Assembly: GCA_041685075.1 (NCBI GenBank)
Contig: JAWLGN010000328.1
Span: 1 to 5,800, forward strand
Direction: 5' to 3'
Origin: JAMCRM01 sp041685075
GTDB lineage: Bacteria; Acidobacteriota; Terriglobia; Bryobacterales; Bryobacteraceae
DNA length: 5,800 nucleotides
A model generated the notes under the pieces. The model searched no databases and had not been told where the DNA came from. It was given only the letters and a program-made list of their open reading frames with translations. Numbering within the stretch: the first letter of the stretch is position 1; each line of letters starts with the position of its first letter. The position numbers and the translations under genes are program-made. Below are positions 1 through 5,800 of the stretch, piece by piece.

Positions 1-2
1 CG

Positions 3-473
3 TTGATGGCAGTACCGAACAGGCTGGCCGTGGAACAGGAGGAGCTGGTGGCTCACCGGTTCCCGACCGGTTCCATGGGATTGGCTTCCGCGGACGACGT
101 GAGCCGGGCGAGCCGGCCCGAGCGGAGGCCCGTTACATTCTGGGCCGCGCTGAAGAACTTCTTCAACCCGTCCCACACCTCGCCCGTATGCGCTGTGTGC
201 ATCCCGCCGGGCGCGCGCCTGCTGCTCTCCGACATTCCCGCCCGGCTGCAGCAGGAAATGGGGGTGGGGCCCGAGGAGGAGGTCACCTTCACCCAGATTA
301 CCGCGGCCGTGAACAGCTACCGCGACTCGGTGCGGTTCTCCAATGGACGCGTGCTGCGCCTCCAGGAACTTCGGGAAGGCCAGCGCGTCAGGGTGCTCGA
401 TTTGTCCGATGCTCATGCCGGGATCGAGCCGCCGATGGAAGAGCGCTTCGAGCTGCTCTACCGTCTTCGCTGA
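3..473 (+). CDS. Conserved-looking hypothetical protein, function unknown; 5' end uncertain
   Basis: I do not recognise this protein. The frame is open to the left window edge, so the true start may lie upstream. In-window candidates are TTG at 3, ATG at 6 and GTG at 48; the last has an AGGAGG five bases upstream and would give about 141 residues. The first 40 or so residues are polar and low in conservation signals. From about residue 46 the sequence looks folded: an aromatic-rich stretch (FWAALKNFF), a CxxC pair at C63 and C66 followed by PPGARLLLSDIP, then alternating hydrophobic and charged segments (EEEVTFTQI, GRVLRLQEL, QRVRVLDL) suggesting a small beta-rich domain. There is no signal peptide and no membrane segment. 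Third positions are mostly G or C from codon 80 on, which supports coding over the antisense frame. It converges on the hydrolase gene, so it is not in that operon. The single CxxC is not enough to claim metal binding. Confidence 0.62.
   Translation: MMAVPNRLAVEQEELVAHRFPTGSMGLASADDVSRASRPERRPVTFWAALKNFFNPSHTSPVCAVCIPPGARLLLSDIPARLQQEMGVGPEEEVTFTQITAAVNSYRDSVRFSNGRVLRLQELREGQRVRVLDLSDAHAGIEPPMEERFELLYRLR
37..42 (+). promoter_or_regulatory. Possible Shine-Dalgarno site for an internal GTG start
   Basis: AGGAGG lies five bases before an in-frame GTG at 48-50 of the left-edge hypothetical gene. The match and spacing are good for a ribosome binding site and would favour the shorter 141-residue product. 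However, the same bases encode Gln-Glu-Glu in the longer reading frame, so the match could be chance in purine-rich codons. Confidence 0.3.
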
Positions 474-482
474 GGCTATCCG

Positions 483-512
483 CGGCGGGGCTGCACGCCG
501 GCAGCCCCGCCG
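483..512. terminator. Perfect 12-bp inverted repeat between convergent genes, possible bidirectional terminator
   Basis: CGGCGGGGCTGC at 483-494 and GCAGCCCCGCCG at 501-512 are perfect reverse complements separated by a six-base loop (ACGCCG). The hairpin begins 9 bases after the stop of the plus-strand hypothetical gene and 11 bases after the stop of the minus-strand hydrolase gene, where a shared terminator is expected. No T-run follows it on either strand, so it is not a textbook intrinsic terminator. It could still pause polymerase or protect 3' ends. The pairing is read directly from the sequence; the terminator role is inferred from position and stability. Confidence 0.6.
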
Positions 513-523
513 GTAGCTGTCGA

Positions 524-1558
524 TTAAGGCCGCGGGAACTCCGGCCACAGGGCCGGCGCGTCCGTTGATCGTACCCGGTGCATCCCCGCCGCCTGAAGGC
601 GGGCGAAGGTCTCCTCGGCGGCATCGGTGAAATCCGCCCCCGGAACCACCACCGGTGACATGCAGTCCTCCAGCAGGTAGATGCGCGGCACCCTGGCAGC
701 CGCCGCTCCCTGGGTTCGCGTCCGTATCTCCGAGAGCAGATCGTCCATGGTCCAGGCCACGCAATGGCTCTTGGCCTGGCCGGCAACAATCAGGGCGTCG
801 TAGGACAGGAGCATATCGAGGAAAGCCGTGTTACGGCGGCCGATGGTGCGGCCGTCGGGGCTCTCCAGCACCTCCGGGCGAAGCACCGAATAGTTTTCGG
901 TAAGGGGGTGCCGGCCCTTCAATTCGAATCTCGTTCGCGCGGTGCGCGCCACCGAATGGAAGAAGAAGGCCTCCTCGACCCCGGCCACCAGGGAATGTCC
1001 CACGCCCCCCAGCATGGAGTGAAACGGCCAGATCATGAGGGGATAGCGGCCGGCGAGCGCCCGCACGTAGTGCAGGGCGTGGCGCTCCAGGTGAGCCGGG
1101 TCGCAGTCCAGGACGGCGGCGGCATCGGGGTTGGGCCGCCAGGTGCCGTTTTCTACGTCCGCTGCCGAGATCTGGGTGTAGGGTTCGGGATGTTCGCCCC
1201 GGCCATTCACCCAGAATGGCGGGTGGAAGATCTGGAGCGCCTCGTGCGTGTCCAGCGTGGCGGCGATTTCGGTGAGGATCGCCAGGTTGCGGTAGATGAA
1301 GCGGCACAGGCGGGCGTTGTCGTCCATGGCGCCGCGCCCCGACCGGCCGGCAACGAACAGCTCCGACTGCGGCAGACAGAAGGTGTTCTGCAGATCCACC
1401 GCCAGCAGGCCGACGCGCACGCGGTCGCGCGCGGCAGGCTGCAGGCCATGGGCGGCGGCCCAGGCGCGCGCCTCGCGCCAGCGCTCCTGGTAGGGCACCC
1501 GCGCCACGCGCTCCACGCTGGCGGGATCAAAGAAGTCCGGTACCGGCAGTTCTCGCAT
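524..1558 (-). CDS. Nicotinamidase/isochorismatase-fold cysteine hydrolase, enlarged form
   Basis: A 344-residue member of the isochorismatase-like cysteine hydrolase superfamily, probably cytoplasmic since no signal peptide is visible. Catalytic triad candidates are D55 (LLAVDLQNTF), K214 (FELKG) and nucleophile C266 (AGQAKSHCVAWTMDDL). Nicotinamidase-type metal ligands are matched by D103 and H105 (TLDTH), possibly H112 (IFHPPFW), and H180 in the WPFH motif corresponding to WPxHC of nicotinamidases. In that subfamily the enzyme hydrolyses nicotinamide to nicotinate and ammonia for NAD salvage; the substrate here is not proven. It is much longer than the usual 180-215 residues: about 45 extra residues precede the core, and roughly 55 are inserted between H112 and H180. 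The ATG at 1558 is preceded by a weak GGGA eight bases upstream. It starts 28 bases after the dnaE stop and is probably cotranscribed with it. Another amide or isochorismate-like substrate remains possible, so no gene symbol is given. Confidence 0.86.
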   Translation of the reverse strand: MRELPVPDFFDPASVERVARVPYQERWREARAWAAAHGLQPAARDRVRVGLLAVDLQNTFCLPQSELFVAGRSGRGAMDDNARLCRFIYRNLAILTEIAATLDTHEALQIFHPPFWVNGRGEHPEPYTQISAADVENGTWRPNPDAAAVLDCDPAHLERHALHYVRALAGRYPLMIWPFHSMLGGVGHSLVAGVEEAFFFHSVARTARTRFELKGRHPLTENYSVLRPEVLESPDGRTIGRRNTAFLDMLLSYDALIVAGQAKSHCVAWTMDDLLSEIRTRTQGAAAARVPRIYLLEDCMSPVVVPGADFTDAAEETFARLQAAGMHRVRSTDAPALWPEFPRP

Positions 1559-1586
1559 GAACGTTATCCCGATGACGCCGCGGGCG

Positions 1587-4500
1587 TCACATGGCGATGA
1601 TTTCGATGGCGCCCTCGCCGCAGATCTTCTCCACTTCGGTGCGAAACTCGCGATCCGGCCGCACGCCCCCGGGGATATCCAGCAGCACCGAAAAATCGCG
1701 CGGCAACTCCAGTTTGAAGCGCACCTGCGTCTTGCCCGGCTTGCGCGCGAAGAGTTGCTCGAGCGCCGCCGCCTTATCCACGCCGTTGCGGCCCAGCCAT
1801 ACCCGAATGGAGATCACACTGGGCATGGGGACGTGCGCCACCTCGAGGGGCGTGATCTCCTGCACCGAGATCTTCGGCGGGCCACCCTCTTCCGGCAACA
1901 CCAGCCCGTACACCAGCACGGGCTTGTCCTCCACCACCATGGCCGAAAGCCGCTCGTAGGCCGAGGCGAAGCACAGCGCCTCGACCGAACCGTTGCGATC
2001 CTCCAGTTGCATGGCGGCCCACAGCTTCTGGTCGCGGTTGCGCTTGCGCTGGATGTTGGTGAACACGCCGCATAGCTTCACCTCGACGCCTTTCTCGAGG
2101 CCCTCCAGGCTGCCGCTGTCGTGCGTGGCGAGGTCCCGCACCTTCTCCTCGTACTGGTCCAGAGGGTGGCCGGTGACGTAGAAGCCGAGCATTTCTTTTT
2201 CGCCCGTCAGCTTCTCGCGGAGCTGCAGGTCGGGGAGGTCCGGCAGCGGGCGCTCCGGCTCGGCCTGGCCGTCGTCCAGGTCGCCGAACAGGCCGCCCTG
2301 GCCGCTCAGCCGGTCGCGCTGAGCGCGCTGCCCCGCTTCCATGGCCGATTCCACCGCGGCGTAGAGTTGCGCGCGGTTGCCCTCCAGCGAATCCATGGCG
2401 CCGGCGCGGATGAGGCTTTCAATCATGCGCCGGTTCAGGCAGCTCAGATCCACCTTGTCGCAGAACTCATAAATCGTGCGGAAGCGGTTGATCTCCTCGC
2501 GCGCCTTGCGGATGGCATCCACCGCGTGGACCCCCAGATTCTTCACCGCACCCAGGCCGAAGCGGATGGCGGCGCCGTCGGGCGTGAAGTTCCAGTCGCT
2601 GGCGTTCACGTCCGGCGGCAGCACCGTGATCCCCATCTCCCGGCACTCGTTGATGTACTTCACCACCTTGGCCGTGTTGCCGGTTTCCGAGGTGAGCAGG
2701 GCCGCCATGAAGTCCACCGGGTAGTGCGCCTTCAGGTAGGCGGTGACGTAAGCCAGGAAAGCGTAAGCCGCCGAGTGGGACTTGTTGAAGCCGTAGCCGG
2801 CGAACTGCTCCATCAGGTCGAAGATCTTCTCCACCTTGCGCTGCGCAAAGCCGCGCTCCATCGCGCCCTTGATGAAACGCTCGCGGTGCGCGGCCATCTC
2901 CTCGGCCTTCTTCTTGCCCATGGCGCGGCGCAGCAGGTCGGCTTCTCCCAGCGAATAGCCTGCCAGCCGGTTGGAGATCTGCATCACCTGTTCCTGGTAG
3001 ACGATCACCCCGTAGGTTTCTTCCAGGATCTCCTTCAGCTCCGGCAGATCGTAGGCCACCGCTTTGCGGCCCAGCTTGCGGTCGATGAAATCGTCGATCA
3101 TGCCGCCCTGGATGGGGCCCGGGCGGTAGAGGGCGTTGAGCGCGGTGAGGTCCTCCAGGCGGTTGGGTTGCGAGCGCCGCAGGATGTCCCGCATGCCCGG
3201 CGATTCGAACTGGAAGACGCCGCTGGTGAAACCACGGGAGAAGACGTCGTAGGTGGCTGCGTCGTCGAGCGGCAGGTCCTCCGGGACGATCTTCACGCCG
3301 TGGCGCTTCTCGATCAGCTTGATGGCGTCATCGATGAGCGTCAGGGTGGTGAGCCCCAGGAAATCCATCTTGAGCAGGGCCAGCTTATCCAGCCCGCTCA
3401 TGTCGTACTGGGTGACAATTTCCTCGCGGTTGGTGCGGTAGAGGGGAACGAGTTCCTTGAGCGGCTGCGGCGAGATCACCACGCCGGCGGCGTGCACCGA
3501 ACAGTTGCGCGCCAGGCCCTCCAGGCGCTGGGCGACGGCCAGGACGTCGGCCACCCGGGGGTCCTTACGGCCCAGCTCGTCGAGCGCCGGCTCGGTCTTG
3601 CGCGCCTCGGCCAGCTTGATGTTCAGGACGTTGGGGATCAGCTTGGTGATGCGGTCCACGTCGGCGAAGGGCAGGTCCAGCACGCGGCCCACGTCTTTGA
3701 TGGCCGCCCGTGCTCCCAGGGTGTTGAAGGTGATGATCTGCGCCACCTGCTCGCGCCCGTACTTGTTGGTGACGTACTGGATGACTTCGCCGCGGCGGTT
3801 CATGCAGAAGTCCACGTCGATATCGGGCATGCTGATGCGCTCGGGGTTGAGGAAGCGCTCGAAGAGCAGCCCGTATTGCAGCGGGTCGATATCGGTGATC
3901 CCCATCGAGTAACCCACCAGACTGCCGGCGGCCGAGCCGCGCCCCGGCCCCACCGGAATACCCTGCGACTTGGCGAAGCGGATGAAATCCCAGACGATCA
4001 GGAAGTAGCCGGAGAAGCGCATCTGCTGAATCACCGCGATCTCGCGGTCCAGGCGCTCGATGTACTCCGGCAGATCGTGCTTCAGGCGGCCGTTGGCGCG
4101 CAGCGCCTCCAGGCGCGGCCGGCGGCGTTCGAAGCCCTGGCGGGCCACGTACTCGAAATAGGTATCGGTGGTGTGCTCTTCGGGAACGTCGAAGCGCGGG
4201 AAGGGCTCCCGGATCTTTTCCAGCTTCACATTGCAGCGCTGGGCGATCTCCCAGGTGCGGTCCAGGGCGTCTTCGATCTCGCCGAAAAGCTGCATCATCT
4301 CGGCGCGCGATTTCATGTAGAAATCGGGGTGGTCCCAGCGCATGCGGTTGGGATCGCTGAGGGTCTTGCCGGTCTGGATGCAGAGCAGGATTTCGTGGGC
4401 GCGGGCGTCCTCGCGGCGCAGGTAGTGGGAGTCGTTGGTGGCCACCAGCGGGATGCCGGTCTCCTGGGAGAGCCGGTTTACCAGCGGCCCCAGGCGCTTG

Positions 4501-5063
4501 TCCTGCTCCAGGCCGTGGTCCTGAATCTCCAGGAAGAAGTTGCCGCGGCCGAACATGTCCTGGTAGGTGTAGGCCAGGCGCCGCGCTTCGTCGTACTGCT
4601 CCGCCAGCAGGGTTTCGTTGATGTCGCCGCGCAGGCAGGCAGACATGGCGATGAGGCCCTTGGAGTGCCGCGCCAGCAGGTCCTTATCGATGCGCGGCTT
4701 GTAGTAGAAGCCTTCGAGAAACCCTGTCGAGACCAGGTCGATCAGGTTGCGGTAGCCTTCCTGGTTTTCGCAGAGGAGCACCAGGTGGTTGTAACGGTCG
4801 GTCTCCGTGCGGCTCTTGTGGCTCTGCTGGGCGACGTAGACCTCGCAGCCGATTACCGGGTGGATGTTGCGGGCCCGCGCGGCGTGGTAGAACTGCACCG
4901 CGCCGAACAGATTGCCGTGATCGGTGACGGCCACCGCGGGCATGTCCTGCTCGGCCGCCATGTCGATCAACTGGCCGATCTCGCAGGCGCCGTCCAGCAG
5001 GGAGTAATCGGTGTGGCAGTGGAGGTGAACGAAGGGCTTCTCGGGCATGGCTGGCACTTTCAT
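1587..5063 (-). CDS. dnaE: DNA polymerase III subunit alpha (replicative polymerase)
   Basis: Catalytic subunit of the chromosomal replicase (C-family polymerase), 1158 residues, a normal full length for DnaE. Order of parts: PHP domain (about 10-215), polymerase palm and thumb (about 285-560) with VGPGRGSAAGS at 371-381, the metal-binding aspartates D416 and D418 in PDIDVDF and the third, D567, in KMDFLG; fingers (about 570-800) with ALYRPGP, YQEQVMQ, LRRAMGKKK and GYGFNKSHSAAYA; a helix-hairpin-helix region (about 800-900); a consensus beta-clamp binding motif QGGLF at 922-926; an OB fold (about 990-1075); and a short C-terminal domain. The PHP site keeps H13, H15, D24, H49, E74, H93, C143, D211 and H213, several of which are lost in E. 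coli DnaE. No inteins, frameshifts or gaps are seen. ATG at 5063 has only a weak GGA ahead; ATG at 5048 (residue 6) is an alternative start nearer the conserved FVHLHCHTDYSLLDG block. It lies 58 bases after the tRNA. Confidence 0.98.
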   Translation of the reverse strand: MKVPAMPEKPFVHLHCHTDYSLLDGACEIGQLIDMAAEQDMPAVAVTDHGNLFGAVQFYHAARARNIHPVIGCEVYVAQQSHKSRTETDRYNHLVLLCENQEGYRNLIDLVSTGFLEGFYYKPRIDKDLLARHSKGLIAMSACLRGDINETLLAEQYDEARRLAYTYQDMFGRGNFFLEIQDHGLEQDKRLGPLVNRLSQETGIPLVATNDSHYLRREDARAHEILLCIQTGKTLSDPNRMRWDHPDFYMKSRAEMMQLFGEIEDALDRTWEIAQRCNVKLEKIREPFPRFDVPEEHTTDTYFEYVARQGFERRRPRLEALRANGRLKHDLPEYIERLDREIAVIQQMRFSGYFLIVWDFIRFAKSQGIPVGPGRGSAAGSLVGYSMGITDIDPLQYGLLFERFLNPERISMPDIDVDFCMNRRGEVIQYVTNKYGREQVAQIITFNTLGARAAIKDVGRVLDLPFADVDRITKLIPNVLNIKLAEARKTEPALDELGRKDPRVADVLAVAQRLEGLARNCSVHAAGVVISPQPLKELVPLYRTNREEIVTQYDMSGLDKLALLKMDFLGLTTLTLIDDAIKLIEKRHGVKIVPEDLPLDDAATYDVFSRGFTSGVFQFESPGMRDILRRSQPNRLEDLTALNALYRPGPIQGGMIDDFIDRKLGRKAVAYDLPELKEILEETYGVIVYQEQVMQISNRLAGYSLGEADLLRRAMGKKKAEEMAAHRERFIKGAMERGFAQRKVEKIFDLMEQFAGYGFNKSHSAAYAFLAYVTAYLKAHYPVDFMAALLTSETGNTAKVVKYINECREMGITVLPPDVNASDWNFTPDGAAIRFGLGAVKNLGVHAVDAIRKAREEINRFRTIYEFCDKVDLSCLNRRMIESLIRAGAMDSLEGNRAQLYAAVESAMEAGQRAQRDRLSGQGGLFGDLDDGQAEPERPLPDLPDLQLREKLTGEKEMLGFYVTGHPLDQYEEKVRDLATHDSGSLEGLEKGVEVKLCGVFTNIQRKRNRDQKLWAAMQLEDRNGSVEALCFASAYERLSAMVVEDKPVLVYGLVLPEEGGPPKISVQEITPLEVAHVPMPSVISIRVWLGRNGVDKAAALEQLFARKPGKTQVRFKLELPRDFSVLLDIPGGVRPDREFRTEVEKICGEGAIEIIAM

Positions 5064-5121
5064 TCTATCCGCTAACCGCGGCGCGGTACCGGCGGATCCT
5101 GTCCTGTGGGGAAGGCGGTTG

Positions 5122-5198
5122 TGGTAGGCACGGGCAGATTCGAACTGCCGACCTGTCGCTTAGGAGGCGACCGCTCTATCCAACTGAGCTACGTGCCC
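5122..5198 (-). tRNA. tRNA-Arg (anticodon CCU, reads AGG)
   Basis: The minus strand folds into a complete 77-base cloverleaf. The acceptor stem is GGGCACG with CGTGCCT, the D stem GCTC/GAGC, the anticodon stem GTCGC/GCGAC with loop CTCCTAA, and the T stem GGCAG/CTGCC with loop TTCGAAT. The anticodon CCT occupies 5162-5164. The discriminator base is A and CCA is encoded at the 3' end (5122-5124). The outermost acceptor pair is G1-U72, a wobble and not a Watson-Crick pair. It starts only 7 bases after the purD stop and ends 58 bases before the dnaE start codon, so it is either processed from a purD-dnaE transcript or begins from a promoter inside the purD 3' end. Confidence 0.97.
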
Positions 5199-5205
5199 AA
5201 GTTAC

Positions 5206-5800
5206 CTACATTGTAGCCCAGCGCTTCAGTCCCTTGCGCCCGATGTCCGTACGGAAGTGCATGCCTTCGAAGCAGATGGCGTTCGCTCCGCGGTAGGCGG
5301 TTTCAATCGCAGAGGCCAGGTCCGCCCCGGCCGCCGTCACCCCCAGCACCCTGCCGCCGGCCGTTTCAAGCCCCTGCGCGCCGGCGCGTGTTCCGGCGTG
5401 GAAGACGGTGCAGCCGGCCCGTTCGGCATCTTCGATGCCCGTAATGGGCTTTCCCTTGGAGTACGCGCCGGGATAGCCGCCCGAAGCCAGCACCACGCAG
5501 ACCGTCGGGCCGGGGTCCCACTCCAGGCGCGTACCGGCCAGCTCACCGCGCGCCGCCGCCATCAGGACAGACGCGAAATCGCCGCGCAGGCGCCGCATCA
5601 GCGGTTGTGTCTCGGGATCGCCCATCCGCACGTTAAACTCCAGCGCCTTGGGTCCGTCGGCCGTGATCATCAAGCCGGCATAGAGGAAGCCCGTGAAACC
5701 CGTGGCCTCGATGGTGGGATGGATGATGCGGTCCATGACGAAGCGCGTCTGGGCCTGGTTCAGGATGCGGGAGTCGCAATAAGCGCCCATCCCGCCGGTG
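5206..5800 (-). CDS. purD: Phosphoribosylamine-glycine ligase, C-terminal part (cut by window edge)
   Basis: PurD (GAR synthetase) joins glycine to 5-phosphoribosylamine using ATP, the second step of de novo purine synthesis, in the cytoplasm. Only about the last 197 residues of a protein normally near 420-430 are visible; the frame runs off the right edge. The ATG at 5790 is internal: upstream codons give Thr-Gly-Gly before Met-Gly-Ala-Tyr, the conserved TGGMGAY block of the family. Counting from that Met, the ATP-grasp motif ALEFNVRMGDPETQPL at 49-64 carries the metal ligands E51 and N53, and GFLYAGLM lies at 34-41. The C-terminal domain is marked by ASGGYPGAYSKGKPI (102-116), GGRVLGVTA (145-153) and FEGMHFRTDIG (174-184). 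No defect is seen. The stop TAG lies 7 bases from the tRNA, and the last codons contain a possible promoter element. Confidence 0.97.
   Translation of the reverse strand, partial: TGGMGAYCDSRILNQAQTRFVMDRIIHPTIEATGFTGFLYAGLMITADGPKALEFNVRMGDPETQPLMRRLRGDFASVLMAAARGELAGTRLEWDPGPTVCVVLASGGYPGAYSKGKPITGIEDAERAGCTVFHAGTRAGAQGLETAGGRVLGVTAAGADLASAIETAYRGANAICFEGMHFRTDIGRKGLKRWATM
5210..5215 (-). promoter_or_regulatory. Candidate -10 element for the tRNA-Arg, inside the purD 3' end
   Basis: On the minus strand TACAAT, five of six matches to the sigma-70-type TATAAT, ends 11 bases before the first tRNA base. That would place a start site a few bases upstream of the mature tRNA. It overlaps the last Thr-Met codons of purD. 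No good -35 hexamer (TTGACA-like) is found 16-18 bases upstream, where the sequence is GC-rich (around GCAAGG). The call rests on the hexamer and its spacing alone; processing from a purD transcript is the alternative. Confidence 0.35.

Noticed and set aside
764..1600. A 278-codon plus-strand frame antisense to the hydrolase gene
   Set aside because: It shows no recognisable motifs, while the minus-strand frame carries the full catalytic and metal-binding set of the cysteine hydrolase family.
2121..5075. A very long open frame (984 codons) on the plus strand, antisense to dnaE
   Set aside because: Its translation is dominated by His, Val, Leu, Gln and Ala with no domain signals, as expected when a GC-rich gene is read on the opposite strand. 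The minus-strand DnaE explains every base with conserved motifs.
5085..5099. GGTACC and GGATCC palindromes close together, resembling a cloning linker
   Set aside because: Two six-base palindromes can occur by chance in GC-rich DNA. The sequence is continuous with natural genes on both sides and no vector sequence is seen.
5064..5121. Possible terminator or promoter in the gap between the tRNA and dnaE, including the inverted repeat ACCGCG/CGCGGT at 5075-5087
   Set aside because: The repeat leaves a one-base loop if fully paired, or only a four-base-pair stem otherwise, and no T-run follows. No convincing -35/-10 pair is visible either.
5122..5198. tRNA-Arg as an integration site for a mobile element
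   Set aside because: No integrase gene and no duplicated tRNA 3' end are seen in the window, and the flanking genes are housekeeping genes.
5206..5790. ATG at 5790 as the true start of a short purD-like gene
   Set aside because: The frame continues upstream to the window edge, encoding the conserved Thr-Gly-Gly before Met-Gly-Ala-Tyr. This Met is internal and the gene is cut only by the window.

Overview
The window looks like an ordinary chromosomal housekeeping segment from a GC-rich bacterium. Protein-coding codons are strongly biased to G or C in the third position. The DnaE and PurD sequences read like those of a diderm, possibly an acidobacterium. That lineage guess rests on recalled family resemblance, not on a search, and is only moderately supported. 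I see no phage genes, insertion sequences, CRISPR arrays, toxin-antitoxin genes or obvious horizontally acquired DNA.

Layout, right to left along the minus strand: the 3' part of purD (purine biosynthesis, cut by the right window edge), a tRNA-Arg with anticodon CCU, full-length dnaE (replicative DNA polymerase III alpha subunit, 1158 aa) and a 344-aa nicotinamidase/isochorismatase-fold cysteine hydrolase. The gaps between them are 7, 58 and 28 bases, so they could share transcripts. A TACAAT hexamer lying across the last codons and stop of purD could also start the tRNA (and perhaps dnaE) separately. On the plus strand at the left edge is an unrecognised 140-156 aa protein that converges on the hydrolase gene. 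A perfect 12-bp GC-rich inverted repeat sits in the 50-base gap between the two convergent stop codons and could end transcription from both sides.

Functionally, purD makes glycinamide ribonucleotide for purine synthesis, dnaE copies the chromosome, the tRNA reads AGG codons, and the hydrolase may act in nicotinamide/NAD salvage or on a related amide. Their adjacency looks like a housekeeping cluster and not a dedicated system. The points most worth a second look are the enlarged hydrolase with its insertion in the metal-site region, the complete PHP metal site in DnaE, and the tRNA packed tightly behind purD. I did not find a convincing previously undescribed system.
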